Part shown: positions 44,622-53,624 of the stretch, in pieces | Layout: every line of letters starts with the position of its first letter | Numbering within the stretch: position 1 is the first letter of the stretch | From: Symbiodinium natans | Lineage: Eukaryota; Sar; Dinophyceae; Suessiales; Symbiodiniaceae | DNA length: 64,000 nt | NCBI GenBank assembly: GCA_905221605.1 | Contig: CAJNDS010002035.1 | Location: 482,555-546,554, forward strand | Reading direction: 5' to 3' | Notes under the pieces: generated by a model | What the model was told of the DNA's origin: nothing | Databases searched by the model: none | The model's input: only the letters and a program-made list of their open reading frames with translations | Translations under genes and position numbers: made by a program

Positions 44622-45392
44622 ATGGCTGCTGACCAGCAGATTGTACAGCTGCCGCCGGCCTTTGTTGGCGAGCAGGCTGTTTATGGCCCTGACTACCGTG
44701 GAGGGCTGGCGCCTCCACCCGAGTGGTGGGCACACATCGCCCACCCGTTGGCGCCATGGCCCCCACAGCCCGTTCGCGTGCAAGCAGTGGCTGTGCATCC
44801 CTGCCAACAGTGGCACTCCATCATGGGCTTGAGTTATCAACCCATGCCCATGCCCCAGCCAACAGTGCCATGGTGTTGTGCGCCACAAATGCCTCACATG
44901 CCCATTGCACACACCATGCCCCACCAGACAGAGCCGTGGTGCGGGACTCCACAGATGCCCCCACAGCTGGCACAAATGGTGACGTTTCTGCCACCTGCAC
45001 AAGTGCCTCCCCCACATCAGCCCCCACAACTGGCCCCTCAACTTCCCCAGCACGTGGCGCTTCAAGCGTCCGTGCCACCGCCCCCCACGACAGCACCCAC
45101 AGCACCCGCATTGGCCACAGAAAAGCCCGCCAAGCCCGCAAAGCCCACGAAGCCCGCAAAGCCCACAAAGCCGTCGTGGGCGGACCTGTCGGAAAACCCG
45201 ATGGCTCCTCCCAGTTCGTGGCTTCCTGGCGAGGCTGAAGAGCTCCCAACGCTTCTCCCCAAGCCCAACACGGGCAAGGGGAAAGGCAAAGGCAAAGGCA
45301 AGGGGAAAGGCAAGGGCAAGAGCTCCAGCAAAGGAAATGGCAAGGGCCAGGGCGGTCAGGGCAAATCCTGGCGCAATTGGAGCTGGTACTGA
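44622..45392 (+). CDS. Proline-rich protein with Gly-Lys tail, copy 7 (256 aa)
   Basis: Intact and almost identical to copy 5; the N-terminus is MAADQQIVQLPP, one residue longer. All landmarks are present: PPPEWW, two PWC..PQMP repeats, the Lys-Pro tract, GEAEELPTLLPKP, the Gly-Lys tract and the ending KSWRNWSWY. The upstream ATGCCCACTTCG (44549) is out of frame because of a two-base difference (AGTATAGC against AGTAGC in copy 1), so it would act as a short upstream frame. The 3' flank diverges from copies 5 and 6 after about 45460. Family function unknown. Confidence 0.7.
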   Translation: MAADQQIVQLPPAFVGEQAVYGPDYRGGLAPPPEWWAHIAHPLAPWPPQPVRVQAVAVHPCQQWHSIMGLSYQPMPMPQPTVPWCCAPQMPHMPIAHTMPHQTEPWCGTPQMPPQLAQMVTFLPPAQVPPPHQPPQLAPQLPQHVALQASVPPPPTTAPTAPALATEKPAKPAKPTKPAKPTKPSWADLSENPMAPPSSWLPGEAEELPTLLPKPNTGKGKGKGKGKGKGKGKSSSKGNGKGQGGQGKSWRNWSWY

Positions 45393-46363
45393 AGGCGGGG
45401 CGCCACGGCGCAGCAATTCGCAGCATGTTGCGCGTGGTGTTGTGTCTATGCAACGTCACGGAAGCTCGGAAGTCTATGGCAAACATGGAAGCTTCCAACA
45501 CGGCCAGGAATACAGGACCCTCGGTGATGATCGGCATAATTGAATGGATCGACGAAGGCGCGTGCCTCAACTGCACCTGTGCCGTCGCACGCACTTGCCT
45601 GCATCTGTTCGGCCCTAAGGATGACAGGCTCCAGGCCAGTTCTCCAGCCGCTGCAGCTGCGCGCCCCAAAGCTCGCTGCTCAGTAAGGCTTACAAGGGGT
45701 GACAAAGCCTTCCCCCTGTTCAATGGTTTCATGTTTCAGCACCTCGCCAAGCGACTGCCATCGTACTGAGTCCAGTTTTGCTGCCATCCGGGAGAATGTT
45801 TGATTGGCCTTTCCAGCATGTCAGGACATTATAAGATATTTCAAGACTGCGTAATGTTTTTTTGCACGGCGTCGTGGCGAATGATGCAGCAAGACGAAGT
45901 TCACAGGAGACTCTTATACATCACCGTGGCATCACCGTGGCACTCCTATGATGCTCGTGCTGTGAAAGTTTCTGCATGCTTTCAGAACGCTAGCCGGAAC
46001 TAAGCCGGAGAAACACGGAATCCAGAACCAACCTCGGATGAGGATTGCCATCAAGCCGAGCCTTCTCACCATGCATGTTTCTCCTTCATTTGAAGTTAGA
46101 ATCGCTCTAAACACCACAAACACCCTAGAAACCCTTCGTGCCTATAAACCCTGTATAAACCTTTGCCAGCAGGGTTGCTGCAGACGCGGCATGTGCCATG
46201 GGTCTTCGCATCTGGGATCCTTCCGCTTCATCCGACCGGCCTTGAGAGTAGGAAGTAGGACTTCGGGAACTAGGGTTCAAGGGTTCCTATAAACATGCAT
46301 AAAGTGTAGGGTTTAGGGATGTTTAGGGTTTAGGGGTTGAGGGTTTAGGGTTTAGCGTATCTC

Positions 46364-46365
<2 letters not shown>

Positions 46366-46395
<30 letters not shown>
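46366..46395. repeat. C homopolymer tract, about 30 bases
   Basis: An uninterrupted C run just after degenerate TTTAGGG units, the minus-strand equivalent of the G tracts seen elsewhere. Confidence 0.9.
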
Positions 46396-46397
<2 letters not shown>

Positions 46398-46501
46398 GTC
46401 CCTACTAAGAAACAGCACGCTCATCCCTGAAGGGCTTTTAAGCGCCTGGCGCGTAGCAGATCTACGGGACCCCTGCGACCTGCTTTGATTCACGATGCGC
46501 C

Positions 46502-46636
46502 ATGGCCGACGTCGCTGCCTTGCCGCTTGCTGCTGGGCTACTTCGACGCAAGTCCTTGGCTTTTGCAGCACTTGCACGAGCACAGCCTTACATTACACCC
46601 CTAACCCTGAGATCCCAGGCCTTTGCACATGTATGA
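46502..46636 (+). CDS. Possible first exon of a small gene (MADVAALPLAAG...), unit 3
   Basis: ATG starts MADVAALPLAAGLLRRKSLAF, conserved with 35958. Read unspliced, it stops after 44 codons. A shared GTAGACACCGTATCGGTTGG block follows in both units between this and the second piece, suggesting a conserved intron or decayed spacer. Confidence 0.35.
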   Translation: MADVAALPLAAGLLRRKSLAFAALARAQPYITPLTLRSQAFAHV

Positions 46637-46835
46637 GCAAAAGATACGAGAGTAGCCCTTATAACTATAGCCCGTAGCGCCACAAGCACTAAGTTCTCAC
46701 ATTCCTGTAGACACCGTATCGGTTGGAAGCCCTCGGGCTCCTGTATAACCTAAACCCTTGACCCCGAATCGAACTCCTACACCCGAAGCCATGGAACTCC
46801 GAAACCCCAGAAGCCCCGACTTCGCAGCCCGAAGG

Positions 46836-46940
46836 AAGGGTATCCTTCTGGGCACATCACTCGGCTGCCTCGCGGGCTTCGTGCGGTTCTTCGTGGGGAA
46901 GACAGATGCCAAGGTCGCGAACGGCAGGGTAGAAGGTTGA
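46836..46940 (+). CDS. Possible last exon: short membrane-like segment, unit 3
   Basis: The frame reads KGILLGTSLGCLAGFVRFF, then VGKTDAKVANGRVEG and TGA, the same frame and stop as 36254-36358. The differences (E/K, Q/R, K/N, Q/E) leave the hydrophobic segment unchanged. Confidence 0.35.
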   Translation, partial: KGILLGTSLGCLAGFVRFFVGKTDAKVANGRVEG

Positions 46941-47499
46941 GGACTTACGACGTCGAGTCTTAATGCCCCGGGTTCATGTTAGGGGCCTCTGTCGCGTACG
47001 TCCTACAAAGGGGGCTACTTTAGCTGCCCGCCTCCCAAGCCCCCTTAATCCCCCTTAAAAAGCCGCAACAAACCGATTCCGAATGGGAAGAATCTTCGAG
47101 CGAGTCGAGCCCACCTCTCCCGGAGAATCAACTTAGGCGTTGGCTCTAGGTTCACGAAGCCCCAACCACCTAGACCCTCCAAACTCCTTGAACTCTCGCG
47201 CTGAAGCTTGCAAACTCCTGAAATCCCCAAAAGTTGCGAAACTGCCCACCCGAAAACCCTAAACCATCACCCCCAGCCCTGGGGCCTTAGGCACTTTCTA
47301 TCCGTTGAGACCCTATCAACCTTGCAAGCTCTAACCCGCCCACCCCCTCTCAATTGCAGCACCCCCCTCCCCCCAACAAAGATAACAACAATAAGAAGAA
47401 GAAGCAAACCACTGCAGGGGACATGCTCCCTGACTTCTGTACAAACCCTGTAAAGCCAAAAACCCCAGACCCTCAACACACACATCTGTATAACGATAT

Positions 47500-47800
47500 A
47501 CGTATACATGCATATACCTAAATATGCAGATGTGTGTATGTAGATATATATATATATAGATATTGTTCAGTTATTGTTCATTTGCTTACATATGTATATA
47601 TGTATGTTTACCCTAAACCCTGAACCCTAAGCCCTAAACCCTGCATATCTATATTATATACATACATATACTTGTTTCACATGCACATACACATACACAT
47701 ACATATACATATACACATACACACACACACACATATATATATATATATGTATCCATACATACGTACAGACAGACATGCATACATACATTCATGCGTTTAC
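47500..47800. repeat. CA/TA microsatellites around a short CCCTAAA tract
   Basis: TATATA, ATACAC and CACACA tracts at 47510-47610 and 47655-47790 enclose a few CCCTAAA units (47612-47643). Confidence 0.8.
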
Positions 47801-48540
47801 ATCTGTTCAGAGAGTTTTGCCTGCAGACCGCGGCTTCCTCGGCGCCGCTGGCGGCGCCGCTGCGCCGCGGAAGAGCCTTGGGCTCCGCGGAGAGGGAGGC
47901 TTGGGGGTGTATAGAGGGCTTAAGGGGGGTTTTAGGGTTTGGGGTTTTTAGGGTTTAGGGTTTAGGGTCTAGGGGTTAGGGTTTAGGGTTTAGGGTGTTC
48001 CGAGGCGAAAACTACTCCGTCTTAGGAGCCCCCTTATAGGTCTAAGTACGTACTGAAGGAATGATTGGGTACCCCAGAGAATCCCTGTAAAGGGTGCATA
48101 TTATCTATATATGTATAGGGGGATAGAAGGTGCCAAATTCCCTCATCCCTACTGAGAACCAGCACAGTCATTCCGAAGGAGTTTTTAGCTGCCAGATATA
48201 TAGTCTTTAAAGGGGATATAGAGAGAGAGGGGAATAGAAGGCACAAACTTCCCTCTACTAAGAACCAGAAGAGTAATGCCGAAGGGCGATCGCGGCCCCG
48301 AGCCTGGACGCGGCGTGTCGCGACGCCTCCTCGGAGAGGCACCCGGCCTTTCTCGCGCGGCTTTTGTTTAGGGTTCTTACAGGGCTTTTTGACCATAGGG
48401 GCTTGTAATAGGGTTGTTGAGCCTGTCTTTTTGTGTGGGGCTTTAGATAGGGGTACTATAGATAGGGATTGCGCAGGTTTTCTATAGGCTTTTGGGGTCT
48501 CCATGAGTTGTTTGTGAGTCAGCGCATGCTGGCTCTGTGA

Positions 48541-48745
48541 TCTGAGAACGAAAGAAAGAAATAATGAGAGGAAGAAAGAAAGAAAGAGCGAAAGAGAGAA
48601 CGAGAGAAAGAAAGAAAGAGAGAAAGAGGGAAAGCAGGAAAGAAGGGAAAAAGGAAAGAAGGAAAGAAAGGAAGAAGGGAAGAAGGAAAGAAACAAAAAG
48701 AAATAAAGAAAAAAAGAAATAGAGGGGAGAAGCAAAAGGGGGAGA
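48541..48745. repeat. 200-bp polypurine tract (GAAA/GGAA)
   Basis: Almost pure A/G on the plus strand. Large minus-strand frames rich in Phe, Leu and Ser are by-products. Such a tract could form triplex or H-DNA. Confidence 0.85.
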
Positions 48746-49088
48746 GCGACAGAGAGAGTTTGTAACAGGATCTGAAAAGACCATTTGTTGGGAAAATCTC
48801 CGGAAATTGTTTTGACTAATTACACCCCTTTGTTCATAACGACCCGGCTCAGAATAGAAGATCAGGCTTTAGACGGCCTGACGGAATGGATGTGTTTGGT
48901 CCAAATCCCGGTCAGCACCCGGTCATAAAGTTCATTTCAACACATTACTGTAGTGGAGTTCATAAAGTTTCCAGCCGTCGGGTCTGAAGCGTTTACGGCA
49001 AGGTATCAAGCCCTGAACGTGTTTCCAACTTGCAGCTCGGGCCGACGTACTCGGACATCTGCACTGCCAATCATATGTCGCACGGACA

Positions 49089-49208
49089 CTACTAATTGCT
49101 TAAGAACCCCCCCCCCCCCAAAAAAAAAAAAAAAAAAAAAAAGCAAAACCCCCTTATAAGGGATTATTATTTTGTTTCATTCTTTTGGGGTTCTTAAGCA
49201 AATACTAG
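49089..49208. mobile_element. MITE-like element, family D copy
   Basis: The left end CTACTAATTGCTTAAGAACC and the inverted right end GGGGTTCTTAAGCAAATACTAG-type end (49187-49208) are clear. The centre holds C and A tracts and CCCTTATAAGGG. GGACA flanks both sides. Confidence 0.65.
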
Positions 49209-50062
49209 GACAGTGTGAGGACGAGAACTGGTCACCGATCGGATCGGGCCTTCTTGGGTGCAAGGATCCCGAGCATCCGAAAGCTTGCGAGGAGGATGGG
49301 TATTTTGCATCGAGGTCCTTAAGGAAAAAAACCGTATTATAACCCATCTATGAAAAGGAAGCTATATATTTTTCGCAATTAATATGAATATTCATATTAT
49401 GACCTACTAGTCAGATAGTAGTATTAATTAATATGAACATTTAACATCGTAAGAGTATACCACCCTGAAGCCCTGAACCCTAAACCCTAAACCCTTAAAC
49501 CCCGCACACTGCAGGCGGCAGGGACTTCACCGACATGCCGGCAGTGGAAGTGGCAGATCGTGAGACAGGCACGGGGGAGTGAGCGCCCAGCTTGGACCGT
49601 TAGGGTTTTAGGGTTTAGGGTTTAGGGTTTAGGGTTTAGGGTTTCCCAGCTTCAATTAACTAGCAACTGCTGTGTGCAAAGAGCCTGCAATTTGCATGTT
49701 GCGGAGAGGTTACCGAGTCTGGTCCAACTGTGACCGGAAGCCCGACTATAAGTTCCCCAGCATCAAGGGATTAAGACTCGTACCCTTAAGGTTGTACCCC
49801 TAAAGGTTTCCCTTAGTACACTCTTCTCTTAACATGGCCCTCAGATAACCTTGGGGATCTGAAAAAGAAAAGAGGGTTCCCAAACCCAAGCGTAATCACC
49901 TTAGAGGTCCGAGGTTTAGAGGCTTAGGGTTTAGGGTTTAGGGTTTAGAGTTTAGGGTTTAGGGTTTAGGGTGTAGAGGCCCCTGTCAGCAGCAGGTTCT
50001 TCATGAGAAGGCCTTCCTCGATCTGCTGTCCAGATTTCTGGCAGAGGTCGGGACTTTCTGGA

Positions 50063-50128
50063 TTTAGGGTTTAGGGTTTAGGGTTTAGGGTTTAGGGTTT
50101 AGGGTTTAGGGTTTAGGGTTTAGGGTCT
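50063..50128 (+). repeat. Interstitial telomere-like array TTTAGGG x9
   Basis: A perfect array. The unique DNA after it (50140-50590) is GC-balanced, with an open plus frame 50323-50583 of 86 codons that I cannot assign. Confidence 0.88.
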
Positions 50129-50629
50129 AGGGCCCAAGAGCCTGAAGTGTGGCGCGAGCATGTCAGGCCCGCCTGGGTCGACTTCAGACGACCCCAAAGT
50201 ATGGGTCGGCCAAGGACCGGAAGCTTGTGTTTTGAGGGGTTCAGGGCTTCAGGGCCTGAGGATTTGAGGGGTCTCAGGCTCAGAAGGTTTCACTGGGGAA
50301 TCTCGAGGGATTTTCGAGGGTTTTGGCTTGGGTGAGTCTAGAAGTGGGTTCGGAACTCATGAAAGTGCTGAGGACTGCGATGGGGCTCCACGCCAGTCTG
50401 CATGTCCACCTGCATGTCCACAATGGTAAGCAAGGAGATTGGACCTCGCAAGACGCACGCCAACTCACGTCCTTCTCGCACTGCGAAGGAGCACTTCGCA
50501 GCAACTTTGATTCAGGACCCGAGAAGGAAGGTGTCGTGCGGGGCGTCACAGGTGGCTACAACAAGGCTTGCATCTGCTATTAGCTGAACACACGCCCCTC
50601 TCTGCTCACCGGTGCATTGGGTCGACATG

Positions 50630-50688
50630 ACATACGTGACCGGCCGGTGGTGCCCTTTTTCCCTGTTTTTTTTGGTTCAAGGCTCCCT
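50630..50688 (+). mobile_element. Family P MITE, left half (host of the 2.4-kb insertion)
   Basis: CCGGTGGTGCCCTTTTTCCC and GGTTCAAGGCTCCCT align with CAGCTGGTGCCCTTTTACCC and CGTTCTAGGTGCCCT in the intact copy at 57791. The matching right half starts at 53114. Confidence 0.6.
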
Positions 50689-50769
50689 GGGCCTGGCGGG
50701 ACAGGGTTTTTTTTTTATAAAAGGTGTGGCTCGGGCCTCCTTTTTTTAAAAGGTGTGGCTCGTCCCCCC

Positions 50770-50995
50770 CCCCCCCCCCCACTGGTCCCCTTGGTCCTCT
50801 GGTCCCCTGGTCCCGTGGTCCCCTTGGTCCCGTCGTCTGGTCCCGTGGTCCTCTGCTCCCCTGGTCCCGTTGTTCCCTTGGTCCCGCAGTCCTCTGGTCC
50901 CGTGGTCCCGTGGTCCCCTTGGTCCTGTCGTCTCGTGGTCCCGTGGTCCTCTGGTTCTGCGGTCCTCTCGTCCTGTGGTCTCGCGATCCCTGATC
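50770..50995. repeat. GGTCCC(G/C)T minisatellite
   Basis: Tandem TGGTCCC, TGGTCCT and GTGGTCCC units of about 8-10 bp. Overlapping Pro/Trp/Ser frames are by-products. Confidence 0.85.
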
Positions 50996-51081
50996 TTAAT
51001 TTATGATATCATACATCATATAATGTAAAATATATAGTTTGCAATGTGTGATATAATATATATAACATTTATGTATTATGA

Positions 51082-51121
<40 letters not shown>

Positions 51122-51144
51122 CATACAGTACATAGCATATAGTA

Positions 51145-51925
51145 TACATTGGGGGGGCTGCGCCCCCCCCCCCCCCCCCCAATCCCCCGCTTTTGAAGCC
51201 GTGCAAGCTTGTTCCAAAGCATATGAACCTTTCATGCAAGCATTGAGTTTGCAAATGGGGGGGGCTGCCCGCCCCCCCAACCCCCCCGCTTCTTTAAGCC
51301 GTGCAAGCTTGCTTCAAAGCATATGAATCTTGAAACCTACATGCAAGCATTGAGTTTGCAAATGGGGGGGGGCTGCGCCCCCCCCAACCCCCCCGCTTTT
51401 TTAAGCCGTGCAAGCTTGGCCGTGCAAGCTTGTTTCAAAGCATATGAATCTTTTTGAAACCCATCATGCAAGCATTGAGTTTGCAAATGGGGGGGGCTGC
51501 GCCCCCCCCTCCCTTTTTTAAGCCGTGCAAGCTTGCTTCAAAGCATATGAATCTTGCAACCTACATGCAAGCATTGAGTTTGCAAATGGGGGGGGGCTGC
51601 GCCCCCCCCAACCCCCCCGCTTTTTTAAGCCGTGCAAGCTTGGCCGTGCAAGCTTGTTTCAAAGCATATGAATCTTTTTGAAACCCATCATGCAAGCATT
51701 GAGTTTGCAAATGGGGGGGGCTGCGCCCCCCCCTCCCTTTTTTAAGCCGTGCAAGCTTGCTTCAAAGCATATGAATCTTGCAACCTACATGCAAGCATTG
51801 AGTTTGCAAATGGGGGGGGGCTGCGCCCCCCCCAACCCCCCCCCCCCCTTGTTTAAGCGTGCAAGCTTGCTTCAAGCATATGAATCTTGAAACCCATCAT
51901 GCAAGCATGAGTTGCAAATGGGGGG
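51145..51925. repeat. Satellite with ~110-bp unit, 224-bp higher-order unit and G/C hairpins
   Basis: Each unit has GCCGTGCAAGCTTG, CAAAGCATATGAATCTT, CATGCAAGCATTGAGTTTGC and then a hairpin GGGGGGGCTGCGCCCCCCC. Two consecutive 224-bp blocks (51454 and 51678 onward) are nearly identical, showing recent amplification of a dimer. Confidence 0.85.
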
Positions 51926-52019
51926 GGGGGGGGGGGGAGGGGGGGGGCGATATATATATTATATATAAATGTATAGGGGGGGGGGGGGGGGGAGGGGCTT
52001 GCATATATATATATAATAT

Positions 52020-52215
52020 AAATATACATTGTATAATTACAATACATTATATACATATATACATATATACATATATAATATATACATATATACATATATA
52101 CATATATACATATATACATATATACATATATACATATATACATATATACATATATACATATATACATATATACACATATGCACATATACACATATACACA
52201 TATACACATATACAC

Positions 52216-52257
<42 letters not shown>

Positions 52258-52262
52258 TGTAT
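52020..52262. repeat. ATATAC and GATA microsatellites
   Basis: About 170 bp of TACATATA units followed by about eleven GATA units. Confidence 0.9.
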
Positions 52263-52399
52263 TATATATATATAATACTAAATAGCATATTGTCATATAC
52301 ACTTTACAAAATAATAACTATAAATACATAACCATAATATATATATATATATATATATATAGATATGTTTATATAACAGCATATGATTTATATCCAACC

Positions 52400-53045
52400 T
52401 CTGAACACACAGACATGCTGCTATTTACAGTATTTGCAGTGTCTGACAACGCAGAAATGCTGCCATTTACGGTATCTGAAGCCTCTGAAAACACAGAAAT
52501 GGTGCTATTTAATGCCCTTGGTTGCAGCGTCTGAAAACCCAGAAATGCTGCTATATACATTTATGTCAGAAATGCTGCTACATACAGTATTTGCAGCCAA
52601 CGCAACGCAGAAATTCTGCTACGCAGAAATGCTGCCATTTCCAGTATTGGAAGCCGCTGACAACACAGAAATGCTGCTATTTACAGTCTTGGAAGCTTCT
52701 GACAACGCAGAAATGCTGCTATTTACAGTATGTGAAGCCTCTGACAACGCAGAAATGCTGCCATTTGAAGTATCTGAAGCCTCTGACAACGCAGAAATGC
52801 TGCTATTTATGGTATTGGTGCAGAATTTGCAGCCTCTGACAACGCAGAAATGCTGCTATTTACAGTATCTGCAGCCTCTGACAACGCAGAAATGCTGCTA
52901 TTTACAGTATTTGAAGCTTCTGACAACGCAGAAATGCTGCCATTTGAAGTATCTGAAGCCTCTGACAACGCAGAAATGCTGCTATTTACAGTATTTGCAG
53001 CCTCTCTAAACGCAGAAATGCTGCTATTTACAGTATTTGCGAAGC
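52400..53045. repeat. 45-bp minisatellite, about 14 copies
   Basis: The unit carries GACAACGCAGAAATGCTGCT, ATTTACAGTAT and TTGCAGCCTCT. Because 45 is a multiple of three and units lack stops, frames are open on both strands (for example SDNAEMLLFTVFEA). I do not take this as a gene. Confidence 0.85.
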
Positions 53046-53113
53046 CAAGCTGAGCCACACCTTTTAAAAAAAAGCGTCCGAGCCACACCTTTAAAAAAAA
53101 AAACCCTCCCGCC

Positions 53114-53170
53114 AGGCTCCCTCATATAGTGCCCAACCCAACAAAGGGTACCCTTACGAAGTTCCTGGGA
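53114..53170 (+). mobile_element. Family P MITE, right half
   Basis: AGGCTCCCTCATATAGTGCC, then AACAAAGGGTACCCTTA, continues the family P copy begun at 50630, matching AACCCCAAAAAGGGTACCCTTA at 57841. Confidence 0.6.
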
Positions 53171-53558
53171 CGCCACGCAGAATTAATGAAGCCCCATCTG
53201 TGTTTGTGGTTCTTCGCGGACAGAACCCTACGTAGCAGATTGGTATAGGGACGAGAGATCCCACCACGCCTGAGTGTGAAGCAGTCCCGTACCCCCGAAA
53301 CCAGCACTGAGTCTCAAGCCCAGCGCATCGATGCGCAAATTACGTGTCCCGAACCCCAAACTGTCCTCGCCATAAACTCGGCCCTTTGCTTGGGGAAGGA
53401 CGAGCTGGCCTGTTTCGCCGGCCGCCATGGCCCTTTGAAGATCGAGGCCTTTTGGGCGCCAGTGCATGTGTTGAGTGGGTAGTTGATATTACCCTGAAGT
53501 TATCTCGAAATGAACTTGCTTGCACATGACCATAAGGTCTACGGGCGGATGGAGAAAC

Positions 53559-53569
53559 TTGGGCTCAAG
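53559..53569 (+). promoter_or_regulatory. Spliced-leader-like relict upstream of the SOD-like gene
   Basis: TTGGGCTCAAG resembles the 3' end of the dinoflagellate spliced leader (TTTTGGCTCAAG), with one extra G. It lies 56 bp before the ATG and at the very start of the duplicated homology. A relict leader in genomic DNA would point to a gene derived from a trans-spliced mRNA. Confidence 0.35.
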
Positions 53570-53624
53570 CCTCCCAGCCTACACCCGCAGACCCCTGCAA
53601 CCGGTGCTTTTGTCTTCTCCGGCC

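Larger units (their letters stand above)
40165..47340 (+). repeat. Segmental duplication, macro-unit 3, with internal 1.78-kb tandem array
   Basis: Contains proline/GK gene copies 5, 6 and 7 in a tandem array with a period of 1780-1786 bp (starts at 41056, 42836, 44622). The unit ends with the MADVAALPLAAG and GILLGTSLGC pieces and the block at 46980-47190, as in unit 1. Sequence identity within the tandem array is far higher than between macro-units, so the tandem array is younger. Confidence 0.75.
50689..53113. mobile_element. 2.4-kb satellite-packed terminal-inverted-repeat element
   Basis: Terminal inverted repeats of about 72 bp: the left (50688-50761) reads GCCTGGCGGG, a T tract, AAAGGTGTGGCTCGG, a second T tract, then AAAAGGTGTGGCTC. 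The right (53052-53123) is the reverse complement with a few changes. The 9-mer AGGCTCCCT stands directly outside both ends (50680-50688 and 53114-53122). Nine-base target duplications are typical of Mutator-like elements. There is no transposase frame; the interior consists only of satellites and microsatellites, so the element is non-autonomous. Confidence 0.65.

Noticed and set aside
48034-48784. Minus-strand frames of 100-233 codons with Phe/Leu/Ser runs
   Set aside because: They are the complement of a GAAA/GGAA polypurine tract; no domain or codon signal.
50617-51028. Pro/Trp/Ser-rich frames over the TGGTCCC minisatellite
   Set aside because: Repeat-derived and present in three frames at once.
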